DNA from: a bacterium
GTDB taxonomy: Bacteria; Actinomycetota; Acidimicrobiia; Spongiisociales; JAHEDJ01
DNA: 40,422 nucleotides
Direction of reading: 5' to 3'
NCBI GenBank assembly: GCA_024641325.1
Contig: JAHEDJ010000026.1
Location: 1 to 40,422 of the forward strand
Shown piece after piece: positions 17,259 to 26,753 of the stretch; position 1 is the stretch's first letter, and each line of letters starts with the position of its first letter. Position numbers and translations under genes: made by a program. The notes under the pieces were generated by a model. The model worked only from the letters and a program-made list of their open reading frames with translations, did no database searches and had not been told where the DNA came from.

Positions 17259-20200
17259 TCAATCACCCGCCACCGGCACCCGGAGAAAGCCATCATCGAA
17301 CAGGCCGTCGGCGGTCGTATCGGGCTCTTCGATGAATCCCCACCTCAAATAGGCCGCAGGAACGATCACGAGCGTTAGTAGGAGTGTTGTGATCAGACCT
17401 CCAATCACCACGAAGGCCATGGGACCCACTACCTCCAGGCCTGCCAGCCGACTCGCTGCTGCAAGCGGAATGAATACAGCTGCCAGCCCAGCGACGGGAA
17501 CGACGGTGGGGACCAGGAGCTCTGCGGTGCCGGCAGCGATCAGCCCTTCACCAAAAGCCTCACCACGCCTCTCGCGCCCTTCGTAGTTCCTGATGAGTAA
17601 CACCGTTCCGCGTGCTGCCAATCCGACAACTGCCACCAGGCCGGCAATCGATCCAAGCGTTGCCTCACGACCGGTCAGGGCGATGGCCAGCACGCCTCCG
17701 GAAAGCGCCAGTGGAAGGGCGGCAAACACGAGAATGGCCAGCCGCCAGCTACCGAACGCGGCTTGAAGGAACACGAAGATCCCGATCAAAGCGGCAACCA
17801 CGACCGCAATCACTCGCGATGTTGCAGCACGGTCGACGGCGAAACCTCCGAGCACCTTTGCGTGATACTCGAGTGGGAAGGCCGTGTTTGATAACGACTC
17901 ATCGATTTCTGCTGCCACCTCGGCGATATCACGGTCGCCAAGGTCGGCGATGACATCCAGGTAGGACTCGACCGACTCATGCCTTATCACCGTGGCGTTG
18001 GGAACGACTCTTACGTCGGCGACATCGGCAAGCGTTACGGTCACCCCGCTCGGAGTGGGGATCAGCATGCCTTCCACGTCTTCTACCGTTTGCCGGATAG
18101 CCGGAGCACCCCATACGACGACGTCGAAGACCTTCTGCTCTTCGAACAGATTGCCAACAATGATTCCCGACAACAGGGTGGCCGCCCGACGGCGGATATC
18201 GCCCGGCTTGAGACCGACAGCCTGGGCGTGATCGAGATCAACGTCGACTTCGATCGTCGGCTGCTCGAGCGGCAGGTCGATCTTCGCGTCGAGTACCCCG
18301 TCCACACTCCCGACCAATCCGACCACCCGCTCGGCGACCTCACCGAGGACGGCAGAATTGTCTCCGTACACGCGGACGATCAGCTCATCGGCAGATCTGC
18401 CGAGGATCTCGGAAACCTGTTGCTCTGAATAGGTCTGGACCTGACTGCTGACATCCGGTCGAGAGCCCACTGCGTTCTTGATGCCGGCAACCGTCGACTC
18501 GTAGTCTGCCGCCGGGTCGATCTTGGCCCAGATTTCTGCCGAATTGACGTTTACTACCTGATCAGAGGTGATTGCTCTTCCAACGTGGGCCGTCACATTG
18601 GAGATGCCGTCGAGCGAGCCCACGTCGTAAACCACTTGAGCGGCGATCTCGTCCATTCGAGTCAGTGACGTTCCCGGCGCAGCGTCCAGGTGTACGAGCA
18701 CGTCACGCTGTTTCAATTCGGGTCGCAGAGCCTGATCGATGAAGGGAACCATGATCAGGGCTGCCCCCACGAAAACGACGAACGTAGCAATAGCCACGCC
18801 CGGTTTGCCGATCAGTCTCGATCCCCATCTCGAGTATGAAGAACGTAGCGACCGGACAAGTCTCGAAGGCGAGGGTTCGTTGGGCTCGTTCGGCAGTACG
18901 AGCGCGCTCAATGCCGGTGTCACGGTGAGGCTGACGAGAAGTGATGCACCGATGGCGAGGAGATAGGCGGTTGCGATATGCGGAAGGAACGCACCGCCTT
19001 CACCTTCCAGGAAGAAAAACGTCGATACCGCGGCACCGGCGATGACGGTCGCGTATAGTGCCGCACCCCGCGTCCGCAGAGCGGCCGTGCGAACGCGCTC
19101 CAGCAGTGATTCACCTCGGATTCCGTCTGCCGACGCAATCGACTGACTCCACGCACCGACGATCGCATCGTCAACGATCGCCACGAGCGCCATCACCAGA
19201 CCCGCCAGGATCATCACGTTTACCGTCGTACCGGTCAGGTATAGGACGACCAATGCTGCGACCATCGATACAGCGATCGAAGCCACACCGATCAGGACAA
19301 TCCTCCAATCGAGCAGGAACATCCCTATCACCAGCAGCAACAGAACCGCTCCGACGAGAACCATTGTGCCCAGATTGCTGAAGGCGCTTGTCACGTAGGA
19401 AGCCGGCCGATAGACCGAACTGTCGATCTGAATGCCGGGTAGCCCTGGACTCAGTGCCCGCAGCGCCGCGTCCAGATCTTCTGTGACTTCGGGCGTGTTC
19501 GCCTCTGGAAACTTCTCGATCACCAGAAGTACGCATGGACCGGAACTACAGCGAGCGTCACCGATCAGAGGCTGGTGACCGGTCTCTATCTGTGCCACCT
19601 GTCCAAGTGTCAGCGGGTGTCCGTCAACGTATAAAGCGTCGCCCTCATCTCCCTCGACTGTGACCTGGGCGAGCTCTTCCGGCGTCGAGATTGCCTGCTC
19701 GTGAAACACGTGCAGCCTTTGATTCACGGTGTCGATGAACCCACCCGTCCCCGGGCTCGACGCCTCGAGGAAGGTGAGCGGCGACACCTCTAGGGCATTT
19801 CCCGCGGTCCGAATCACCTGACTAAGAGTTACATCCTGGGCGATGAGCCTGGCGGGATCGACGAGGACCTGGAGTTGCCGGTCGCGGAAACCCCAAATCG
19901 AGATATTCGCAACACCCTTGACTCCGAGGAGTCGCGGCACGATCACCCATCGCGCCAGAACCGATGTCTCAATTGGGGTCAACTCGTCGGATGACAACGA
20001 CACCATGGCAACACGGCCCGTTGATGAGAGTGGTTGGATCATCAAGGGTGGTTTGGCCACCTGGGGCAGGCCGGCCGCCTGGGCCAGGCGCTCGGCCACA
20101 ACCTGCCGGGCGTCAAGAAGATCGGTGCCGGGCTCAAATGTCATGACAACTGAGGACAAACCGGGCAGGGAGACTGATTCGATGCTCTCGAGAAAGGCGA

Positions 20201-20429
20201 CGCCGCTCAGCAAGTCCTGCTCGAGTGGAATGGTCATCAACCGCTCCACTTCAGCAGCCGACAACCCGAGCGCCTCCGTTTGGACCTCCACGGTGACCGG
20301 GCTGAACTCGGGAAGCGCGTCTCTCTTGAGGTCGTCGAGTTGCACGATGCCGAAGACCAGGAGTCCTACGGCAAGAGCAACCACGATTCTGCGGAACTTG
20401 AGACTCCAATCAACCAGCCACCGCATCAT
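17259..20429 (-). CDS. RND efflux permease, heavy-metal type with altered TM4
   Basis: This 1056-residue permease is paralogous to the gene at 13656-16808 and has the same 12-helix, two-loop architecture. ALPEFSPVTVEVQTEALGLSAAEVERLMTIPLEQ and MIQPLSSTGRVAMVSL place it in the same branch. TM4 reads ALVAIVDDAIVGAWSQ: Asp420 remains, but the Glu-Asn pair present in its partner (422-423) is Trp427-Ser428. GGAGG with a 9-nt spacer supports ATG 20429, followed by a second in-frame ATG. It is the first gene of the RND cluster. It may be an altered subunit of a mixed trimer with the downstream permease, by analogy with the MdtB/MdtC arrangement; that is inference. Confidence 0.9.
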   Translation of the reverse strand: MMRWLVDWSLKFRRIVVALAVGLLVFGIVQLDDLKRDALPEFSPVTVEVQTEALGLSAAEVERLMTIPLEQDLLSGVAFLESIESVSLPGLSSVVMTFEPGTDLLDARQVVAERLAQAAGLPQVAKPPLMIQPLSSTGRVAMVSLSSDELTPIETSVLARWVIVPRLLGVKGVANISIWGFRDRQLQVLVDPARLIAQDVTLSQVIRTAGNALEVSPLTFLEASSPGTGGFIDTVNQRLHVFHEQAISTPEELAQVTVEGDEGDALYVDGHPLTLGQVAQIETGHQPLIGDARCSSGPCVLLVIEKFPEANTPEVTEDLDAALRALSPGLPGIQIDSSVYRPASYVTSAFSNLGTMVLVGAVLLLLVIGMFLLDWRIVLIGVASIAVSMVAALVVLYLTGTTVNVMILAGLVMALVAIVDDAIVGAWSQSIASADGIRGESLLERVRTAALRTRGAALYATVIAGAAVSTFFFLEGEGGAFLPHIATAYLLAIGASLLVSLTVTPALSALVLPNEPNEPSPSRLVRSLRSSYSRWGSRLIGKPGVAIATFVVFVGAALIMVPFIDQALRPELKQRDVLVHLDAAPGTSLTRMDEIAAQVVYDVGSLDGISNVTAHVGRAITSDQVVNVNSAEIWAKIDPAADYESTVAGIKNAVGSRPDVSSQVQTYSEQQVSEILGRSADELIVRVYGDNSAVLGEVAERVVGLVGSVDGVLDAKIDLPLEQPTIEVDVDLDHAQAVGLKPGDIRRRAATLLSGIIVGNLFEEQKVFDVVVWGAPAIRQTVEDVEGMLIPTPSGVTVTLADVADVRVVPNATVIRHESVESYLDVIADLGDRDIAEVAAEIDESLSNTAFPLEYHAKVLGGFAVDRAATSRVIAVVVAALIGIFVFLQAAFGSWRLAILVFAALPLALSGGVLAIALTGREATLGSIAGLVAVVGLAARGTVLLIRNYEGRERRGEAFGEGLIAAGTAELLVPTVVPVAGLAAVFIPLAAASRLAGLEVVGPMAFVVIGGLITTLLLTLVIVPAAYLRWGFIEEPDTTADGLFDDGFLRVPVAGD

Positions 20430-20736
20430 CGGGATCCGCCTCCACGTTCACCCGAAGGCATCGAGAATAGATCTTGATCTCCAAGTGGGCCATGACGATC
20501 GGCTGCATCGGACGGAGCGGCGTCGGTTCCTGGCCGGTAACCCTGTGGAGGCCCCCCATACAAACGCTTCCCGTGACGGCTCCTGCAGTTAACGCCTCCC
20601 ATGCGATACCCCTTGTCCCAAGTCGGAATCCAGACGTCGCCATCTCGAATCTCAACAGCCTTGAGAGCCAACCTACACAACACGAACGCGCTGTGTGGGA
20701 ATTCTCAGGGGTTTCGCCAAACAGCGAGAGCGCACC
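20430..20736 (-). other. Upstream region of the RND operon; no gene supported
   Basis: This 307-bp stretch separates the RND operon from the palindromic repeat and truncated nnrE. A GTG-initiated frame of 85 codons (20683-20426, minus) overlaps the permease start by ATGA, but its composition is unlike a protein domain and it resembles nothing I know. Another frame (20742-20410) overlaps it. The region should hold the RND promoter; no convincing -35/-10 pair or metal-regulator box was identified. Confidence 0.5.
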
Positions 20737-20798
20737 CGACAAGCCCGTTTTCGCGCGACTTTCGGTACCTATAGGGTAGGAATGTCGCGCGAAAACGG
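20737..20798. repeat. 62-bp palindromic interspersed repeat, copy 2
   Basis: This matches 9176-9237 with a single C-to-T difference (inner stem TACCT/AGGGTA). The 15-bp outer arms at 20745-20759 and 20784-20798 are identical to the other copy. Weaker similarity continues to 20809 and covers the stop codon of nnrE (20800-20802). The repeat therefore lies exactly at the point where the epimerase homology ends. Confidence 0.85.
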
Positions 20799-20799
20799 A

Positions 20800-21384
20800 T
20801 CAAGTCGGCAGAGTCGAGGCGGCCTGCACATGGTTGCCGGGAGCATTGCCCGTCGTCGCGTCGATGCCGGAGGGGACGTCCAGCGACACAACGGGCGCCG
20901 GTTGGCTCCCGGTCCATTCGATCAAGGCGGCGGCCGCGCCGCGAGGTACTCCCCCGAGGCTGTACCCGATGATCGCATCAACGACTACCCCGGCATCCAG
21001 ATCATCAAGATCGGCAACTTGCGCAACGGCACCCGCAGTGCCCCGGTAAATCTGGAGTTGTTCTGCCGGCACCGGAGTGAGCCGGTCCGGATCTGACACG
21101 ACCAACGTCACATGGGCTCCCCGATTGGCGAGATGTCGGGCGGCGCAGATCCCTCCACCGCCGTTGCCCCCGGTTCCTGCCAGAACCACGATCTGGTCAG
21201 ACAACCACCCCGTGCCGAGAACCTGAATGACGGCCAGCGCAAGATTGCGACCGGCGTTCTCCATCATCTGATAGAGATTCGGACCGGTCTCCTCGATTGC
21301 GATCCGGTCTACCTCGCGCATCGTCTCGCCGGTGACGGCGGGGACCTCCACACCTTGATCGGTCACGAAGGAACCGGCGGTCAC
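20800..21384 (-). CDS. nnrE: NAD(P)H-hydrate epimerase (YjeF N-domain), 3'-truncated
   Basis: This 194-residue protein of the YjeF_N family would epimerise damaged R-NAD(P)HX to the S form for the dehydratase. [17 protein letters not shown] and [10 protein letters not shown] are the N-terminal signature. AGTGGNGGGG is the loop that reads GNNGGDG in most members, so the usual Asp is Gly here. [13 protein letters not shown] and [14 protein letters not shown] complete the Rossmann-like core. Homology stops at HVQAASTL, where the family continues with a strand and a conserved Lys-containing loop; here PT and a stop follow, abutting the palindromic repeat. About 30 or more residues appear lost. 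GTG 21384 overlaps the pgi stop (GTGA). It may be a pseudogene or a still-folding short form. Confidence 0.8.
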   Translation of the reverse strand: MTAGSFVTDQGVEVPAVTGETMREVDRIAIEETGPNLYQMMENAGRNLALAVIQVLGTGWLSDQIVVLAGTGGNGGGGICAARHLANRGAHVTLVVSDPDRLTPVPAEQLQIYRGTAGAVAQVADLDDLDAGVVVDAIIGYSLGGVPRGAAAALIEWTGSQPAPVVSLDVPSGIDATTGNAPGNHVQAASTLPT

Positions 21385-23009
21385 GCCCGGTCCCTCTCCC
21401 GGCGGTAGTGACGGATCAGAGCGTTGGTGGATGCGTCATGGGCCAGGTCAGGCGGTTGGCCGGCGGTCAGTTCTTCGATGATCGTCCCTGCCAGTTCCTT
21501 GCCGAGTTCGACTCCCCACTGGTCGAACGAGTTGATCCCCCAGATGGCTCCTTGAGTGAAGACCTTGTGCTCGTAGAGCGCGATGAGCTGACCCAGTACG
21601 GACGGTGTCAGCTTCGGAGCGAGGATCACGGACGTCGGTCGACTACCGGGGAACGTTCGATGCGGAATCAGGTCTGCCGGCACACCGGCCGCCGTCACCT
21701 CTTCTGCGGTCTTGCCGAACGCCAGTGCTTCGGCCTGCGCAAACAGGTTGCCCATGAGCAGATCGTGTTGGCCACCCTGGTCGTCTGCGGGCTCGATGAA
21801 ACCGATCAGGTCGGCCGGGACCACCGTCGTGCCCTGATGGAGCAACTGGTAGAAGGCGTGCTGGCCGTTTGTGCCCGGTTCACCCCACACGATGGGTCCG
21901 GTGTCCAGGTCGACCAACGTCCCGTCGAGGCGCACCCGCTTGCCGTTGGATTCCATATCCAGTTGCTGCAGATACGCAGCAAATCGATCGAGATCCTGGC
22001 TATACGGCAGGACGGCGTAGGTCGGGTAATGGAGCAAATTGCGATACCAGATGCCGATCATGCCGAGCAAGACCGGCACGTTGTGCTCCAGCGGCGTCGT
22101 TCGGAAATGAACGTCCATAGTCCGGAATCCCGCCAGCATCTCCCGGAATGCGTCCGGCCCGACCGCAATCATCAAGCTCAGTCCGATGGCCGAATCCAGC
22201 GAGTACCTGCCTCCAACCCAATCCCAGAACCCGAACATGTTGGCCGTGTCGATCCCGAAAGCTGCCACCTCGTCGGCATTGGTGGAAACGGCCACAAAAT
22301 GACTCGACACGGCCGCATCGTCTCCAAGACAATCGACCAACCAGGCACGTGCAGCGCGTGCATTGGACAGAGTCTCCAGAGTGGTGAACGTCTTGGAGGC
22401 GACCACGAACAGAGTGGAAGCAGGATCGACCACATCGAGAACAGCAGTCAGATCCGCCGGATCGACGTTCGACACGAAGTGAGCTTCGATCTCGGTGTCT
22501 CTGTACGAACGGAGAGCCCGGTACGCCATCGCCGGACCGAGGTCTGATCCCCCGATGCCGATGTTCACAATGTGGCGAACCTGCTTTCCCGTATGACCAA
22601 GCCATTCTCCGGCTCGCACACGGTCGGCAAACCCAGTCATCCGGTCGAGTACGCGCTGGACATCACCAACAACGTCTCGACCATCCACGAGGAAGGTATC
22701 ACCCGCCCGGGCACGAAGGGCCGCGTGCAGGACGGCTCGATTTTCCGTCACGTTGATGTGCTCCCCGCCGAACATCGCCTCGATCCGCTCCGGAACACCC
22801 GCACGGCGGGCGACGCCCACCAACGCCGCAACTACCTCATCGGTAACCAGGTGTTTGGAGAGGTCGACCATCAGATCGCCGGCGCCGAACGTCATACGCT
22901 CTGCCCGGCCCGGATCTACTGCGAACGCCCGTCGCAGATCGAGGTCACCGAGTTGTCCTTGGAGACCCTCGAGTTCTTTCCACTCCTGTGTCGAGTTGAT
23001 CGGTGTCAA
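21381..23009 (-). CDS. pgi: Glucose-6-phosphate isomerase
   Basis: This 542-residue enzyme interconverts glucose 6-phosphate and fructose 6-phosphate. It has [11 protein letters not shown] (149-159), the PGI signature around [35 protein letters not shown] with Glu377, and [15 protein letters not shown] with Lys504. The TTG at 23009 is chosen because GGAGG sits six bases upstream and [10 protein letters not shown] matches usual PGI N-termini; the frame stays open for 56 more codons upstream, but that part overlaps zwf and has no PGI similarity. It lies between zwf and nnrE on the same strand, with a 61-bp gap after zwf and a 4-bp overlap with nnrE, consistent with one operon. Confidence 0.96.
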   Translation of the reverse strand: MTPINSTQEWKELEGLQGQLGDLDLRRAFAVDPGRAERMTFGAGDLMVDLSKHLVTDEVVAALVGVARRAGVPERIEAMFGGEHINVTENRAVLHAALRARAGDTFLVDGRDVVGDVQRVLDRMTGFADRVRAGEWLGHTGKQVRHIVNIGIGGSDLGPAMAYRALRSYRDTEIEAHFVSNVDPADLTAVLDVVDPASTLFVVASKTFTTLETLSNARAARAWLVDCLGDDAAVSSHFVAVSTNADEVAAFGIDTANMFGFWDWVGGRYSLDSAIGLSLMIAVGPDAFREMLAGFRTMDVHFRTTPLEHNVPVLLGMIGIWYRNLLHYPTYAVLPYSQDLDRFAAYLQQLDMESNGKRVRLDGTLVDLDTGPIVWGEPGTNGQHAFYQLLHQGTTVVPADLIGFIEPADDQGGQHDLLMGNLFAQAEALAFGKTAEEVTAAGVPADLIPHRTFPGSRPTSVILAPKLTPSVLGQLIALYEHKVFTQGAIWGINSFDQWGVELGKELAGTIIEELTAGQPPDLAHDASTNALIRHYRRERDRA

Positions 23010-23070
23010 CGCATTCCTCCAGATCTGCCATCGTCCTGCGATCCAGCCAGATTGGTCGCGGTACGGGCGA

Positions 23071-24447
23071 TCATCGAGTGATCCAGTTCCAGTCGGGTCC
23101 GAGCAGGCGGTCGGCTTCCTGCGGGCCCCATGTGCCACGCTCATATGGAACGACCGGCCGACCTTCTCCCAGCACATTATCGACGATCCGCCAGGCCTCC
23201 ATCACCCCGTCTTCTCGCGCAAACAGGCCGGCGTCTCCGCGCAACGCGTCGCCGATTAGGCGATCATACGAATCGGCTCCACGCGCCCGGTCATGCTGCA
23301 GATGCAGCTCAACAGGGCCGCTCACCATGGCCGGTCCGGGGGTCTTGGCCTGCATAGACAGGTTGATCTCCTCAGACGGTTTCGTGCGAAAAGTCAATCG
23401 GTTGGGACCGGGACGACTGGTTCCGTCGGCAAACAGTGGCCGTGGCGGGCGAGCGAACTCAACAACAGCCTCGGTCACAGTGGCCGCCAATCCTTTGCCC
23501 GAGCGGATGATCCACGGCACCCCGGCCCACCGCCAAGAGTCGATTTCCAGGCGAACCGCCGCGAACGTCTCGGTGTCGGAGTCACTGGCGACACCGGGTT
23601 CGTCGCGAAAACCGGCGTACTGGCCGCGGACGAGGTCGTCGGAAGTGAGAGTCTCGATCGCATCCAGAACTTTGACCCGTTCATCTCGCAAGTCATCGGG
23701 CTGCTCGGAGACCGGCGGCTCCATCGCCAACAGGGCGAGCATCTCCAGCAGGTGGTTCTGGACAACATCTCGCATCGTGCCAACCTGATCGAAGAACGAT
23801 CCCCTTCCCTCCACGCCGAAGTCTTCTGACAGAGTGATCTGCACGCCGCGCACGTAATGGCGGTTCCACACGGGCTCCAGCACCGTGTTAGAAAAGCGGA
23901 AGATCATCAGGTTCTGTACCGCCTCCTTTCCCAGGAAGTGGTCGATCCGAAACACCCGTTCCTCAGGGAAGTGCCGGTGGATGATCTCGTTGAGTTCCGC
24001 CGCAGAAGCCGTATCCCGACCGAACGGCTTCTCTATCACCAATCGACCCTGCGCGTTGAGATCTGCGGACGCCAAGCCTTCGACAACATCATCGAAGAGA
24101 TCCGGTGGAATGGCGAGATACGACACCGTGCAGGTTGCTCCACTCGCTCGCCGGGCAATGTCGGCAAACGTGGAATGGTCCCGGTAGTCGCCTGCCACAT
24201 AACAGAGGTTGGCGGCCAGGCGGGCGAAGACTTCATCATCGATCGGATCGCCTGCTTGTTCCAGGGCCTGCCGGGCGACGAGCCGCAAGGTTTCGTCATC
24301 CCATTCGCTGGACGCGACACCCACGACCGGCATGTCGAGAGCTCCTGCCGCCGTCAGGTCGTACAAGGCCGAGAACAGCTTCCGCCGAGCCAGGTCGCCG
24401 CTTATCCCGAACAAGATCAGCGCGTCGGCGTATGGTCGATCAGTCAA
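23071..24447 (-). CDS. zwf: Glucose-6-phosphate 1-dehydrogenase
   Basis: This 458-residue enzyme opens the oxidative pentose-phosphate pathway by oxidising glucose 6-phosphate with NAD(P)+. It has a Rossmann motif [13 protein letters not shown] at 12-24, VIEKPFGRD with Lys140, the active-site signature RIDHFLGKE (167-175), and [17 protein letters not shown]. It is slightly shorter than the common 480-510 residues, but all core motifs are present. The TTG at 24447 is the start, since the protein begins seven residues before the usual ADALILFG. It is the first gene of zwf-pgi-nnrE, divergent from the cyclase gene; the 237-bp region between them should hold both promoters but shows no clear motif. 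Confidence 0.96.
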   Translation of the reverse strand: MTDRPYADALILFGISGDLARRKLFSALYDLTAAGALDMPVVGVASSEWDDETLRLVARQALEQAGDPIDDEVFARLAANLCYVAGDYRDHSTFADIARRASGATCTVSYLAIPPDLFDDVVEGLASADLNAQGRLVIEKPFGRDTASAAELNEIIHRHFPEERVFRIDHFLGKEAVQNLMIFRFSNTVLEPVWNRHYVRGVQITLSEDFGVEGRGSFFDQVGTMRDVVQNHLLEMLALLAMEPPVSEQPDDLRDERVKVLDAIETLTSDDLVRGQYAGFRDEPGVASDSDTETFAAVRLEIDSWRWAGVPWIIRSGKGLAATVTEAVVEFARPPRPLFADGTSRPGPNRLTFRTKPSEEINLSMQAKTPGPAMVSGPVELHLQHDRARGADSYDRLIGDALRGDAGLFAREDGVMEAWRIVDNVLGEGRPVVPYERGTWGPQEADRLLGPDWNWITR

Positions 24448-24684
24448 GACGGCGCGCCTTCTTCCCGGCGTGTTTCGAAGAGCGTGACGCTCACACAGAT
24501 AGTCAATCCGATTGGGTCTCCCTCACTGTTACCGATGATTCTGGTACGGATCGCGACGATTGGCTCGATCTGCTGCAGAATCCGTCGCTACACGGTCGAC
24601 GTCTTCGGCTGATCGGCCACCGCAACCTGTCCGACATGAAGGCCGCGGAACGCGTAGATTGGCGAAGACGCATCGAGGGGACCC

Positions 24685-26262
24685 ATGACATCCACCGTCA
24701 CGCCGCCAAGGCAGGACGACCCGGCTTCGCCGCCATCACATCGCGATAATGACGGCATTCCGTCTATCTTGCGGCCGTTCGTCGACTTCGTCGCCCGTAT
24801 TCAGGCCAGACTCGAGACCAAGCTGCTCGCCGGCTTCCTTGGTATTTCGGTCCTCATGCTGGCCCTCGGCATCGTGGGACTCCTCGCCGTGAATCGAATG
24901 GATAACCAAGTAGATCGGCTGGCCACACTTCATCAGCAATCGGACAATGCCAACCACATGCTCTACAGCATCACCGCGCAGTCCCATTTCCGAACCATGG
25001 CACTGCTTTCCGGCGAACCGGTTTGGACGGACAAGATCGCCGGGGCAAAAGCCACGTTCACCGGACTGATGGAGGAAACCGAAACCATTGCGGTTGGCGA
25101 TCACAGCCAGATGTTCGACGAACTGCGGACGATCAATACCCGATATCTCGACGCCGGGCTGCGGGTCGAGTCGCTGCAGGCGGGCGGTGACGTCGATAGC
25201 GCACTCCGGGCTCACGTTCAGTCGGAACATGAGATCAGCCATGAGATCGAGGACGTCCTCAACGAATTCATCGCCGACACCGAGGCTCTGGTCGCAGCCG
25301 AGATCGGCAACTTCGCAGGAGATCGACGTTTCCTGACGGTTGCACTCGCCGTGTTCTCGGTGATGAGCCTGGCGGGGGCCGTCGCGCTGGGCGCCGTCAT
25401 CTCGTGGACGGTGATCCGACCCGTCCGCAAGATCGACCATGCCCTAGACACACTGGCCAGCGGCGACTTCAGCGCCCGCATCGATGTACCGAATCGCGAC
25501 GAGTTCGGGAAGTTATCCGACAATGTCAACCGCGCCAGCGTGCAACTGGAAACCCTCTACGGCAGGCTCGAAACGGTCAACCGGGACCTGCAGGCGAAGG
25601 TCGACGAACAGGTCGCGTTGCTTGAACACACATCTCAGCTCCGTCGCTACCTATCACCCCAGGTGGCGGAGGCCATCGTCGCCGGTGACCGGGGGATCGG
25701 TGAAACGAGACGGGCGGAACTCTCGATCGCTTTCATCGACATACGCGGCTTCACCACACTCTCCGAGCAATCTGAGCCGGAAGAGCTGATCAATGGTCTC
25801 AATCGGTTTCTCACCGTTATGACCGACATCGTTTTCAAACACGGGGGCACACTCGACAAATACATCGGGGACGCAATCATGGTGTTCTTCAACGATCCTC
25901 TACCACAGGAGGACCACGCCGAGCGGGCTGTTCGGATGGCGCTCGACATGCGGAATGAGATGGTCGAACTGCGACGGCATTTCAACGAAGCTGCCCAGGT
26001 CGAGATCAACGCAGGCATTGGCATTTCCACCGGATTCGTGACCGTGGGGAATGTCGGTTCGCCGAGTCGTATGGATTACACGGTCATGGGCAACCACGTA
26101 AACCTGGCCTCACGCCTCTCCGGTGATGCAGGCCCCGACGAGATCCTCATCACCGAGCGCACGCTGGCTCTGCTGCCCGACGACCTCGTGACTGCCGAAT
26201 CGGCCGGCCAACGCAACTTAAAGGGAGTGCAACGCCCGATAGCCTTGTACACAATCACCTGA
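24685..26262 (+). CDS. Membrane-bound class III adenylate cyclase with HAMP domain
   Basis: This 525-residue signalling enzyme has a cytoplasmic lead (1-43), TM1 (about 47-70), an external helical sensor-like region (71-213), TM2 (214-242), a HAMP domain (243-295), a coiled coil to 320 and a cyclase domain (345-525). Metal-binding Asp352 (FIDIRGF) and Asp396 (YIGDAIM), Lys392 and Asp464 (DYTVMGN), which select adenine, and transition-state residues Asn473 and Arg477 are all present, so it should make cAMP. GAGGGG precedes ATG 24685. The ligand of the external region is unknown. It is divergent from zwf; no cAMP receptor gene is in the window. Confidence 0.94.
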   Translation: MTSTVTPPRQDDPASPPSHRDNDGIPSILRPFVDFVARIQARLETKLLAGFLGISVLMLALGIVGLLAVNRMDNQVDRLATLHQQSDNANHMLYSITAQSHFRTMALLSGEPVWTDKIAGAKATFTGLMEETETIAVGDHSQMFDELRTINTRYLDAGLRVESLQAGGDVDSALRAHVQSEHEISHEIEDVLNEFIADTEALVAAEIGNFAGDRRFLTVALAVFSVMSLAGAVALGAVISWTVIRPVRKIDHALDTLASGDFSARIDVPNRDEFGKLSDNVNRASVQLETLYGRLETVNRDLQAKVDEQVALLEHTSQLRRYLSPQVAEAIVAGDRGIGETRRAELSIAFIDIRGFTTLSEQSEPEELINGLNRFLTVMTDIVFKHGGTLDKYIGDAIMVFFNDPLPQEDHAERAVRMALDMRNEMVELRRHFNEAAQVEINAGIGISTGFVTVGNVGSPSRMDYTVMGNHVNLASRLSGDAGPDEILITERTLALLPDDLVTAESAGQRNLKGVQRPIALYTIT

Positions 26263-26318
26263 AAGAAAGGCAGCCGCAAGGCGCTACACCTGCGACGCCA
26301 GGTTCTGGGCGATTTCGA

Positions 26319-26708
26319 TTACGTCCCCAGCATGCCCGGATCCGGTGGCACGTCGACTGAATATCGACGCAACACTTCGAGCGGCACGAACTCGAGCGCC
26401 CCCACCTCTGTTGCCGCCAGCACGACGGGCGCGCCGGCACCATCTTGATGAGCACGCAACCAGTTGACGGCGGTCACACACCACCGGTCGCCGGGCACCA
26501 AACCCGCAAACCGGAACTGTGGGACGGGGGTGATGAGGTCATTACCGATGGCTCGCTGGTGATCGAGAAACTCCCTGGTGACCACCGCGCAGATCGTATG
26601 GCTCCCCCGGTCGGTCGCATCTGTGCTGCAAGACCCGTCACGGTGCCAGCCGGTGAGCGGGTCGGTACCGCACACCTCGAGTACCCCGCCGAGAACATTG
26701 CGCTCCAT
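26319..26708 (-). CDS. DUF2237 family protein
   Basis: This 129-residue soluble protein matches DUF2237 along its length: NVLGGVLEVCGTDPLTGWHRDG, GSHTICAVVTREFLDHQ, GNDLITPVP, GLVPGDRWCVTAVNWLRA and VVLAATEVGALEFVPLEVLRRY. Conserved Cys residues at CGTD, ICAV and WCV are typical. The biochemical role of the family is not known. ATG 26708 has GGAGG three bases upstream. It lies 45 bp downstream of the MFS gene on the same strand and converges on the cyclase gene. Confidence 0.92.
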   Translation of the reverse strand: MERNVLGGVLEVCGTDPLTGWHRDGSCSTDATDRGSHTICAVVTREFLDHQRAIGNDLITPVPQFRFAGLVPGDRWCVTAVNWLRAHQDGAGAPVVLAATEVGALEFVPLEVLRRYSVDVPPDPGMLGT

Positions 26709-26753
26709 GAGCCTCCAGTATGGCCATCTCCGCCTCGACGCGCCGATGAGGGC

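Noticed and set aside
16131-17378. 415-codon plus-strand frame
   Set aside because: It is antisense to the RND permease and adaptor genes, which have clear families. The antisense product is charged, low complexity and without a ribosome site.
20426-20683. 85-codon GTG frame overlapping the RND permease start by ATGA
   Set aside because: The overlap is attractive, but the product has no recognisable domain, the GTG lacks a ribosome site and an overlapping frame is equally open. Retained only as part of the described gap.
9087-20917. Similar short frames reading FRATFLPY.YRKSRENG at both palindromic repeats, as a possible small protein family
   Set aside because: The shared peptide is simply the translation of the 62-bp DNA repeat. 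The frames run into unrelated flanks, so the conserved entity is the DNA palindrome.
23010-23177. 56-codon N-terminal extension of pgi
   Set aside because: It overlaps the end of zwf, has no PGI similarity, and TTG 23009 has an excellent GGAGG.
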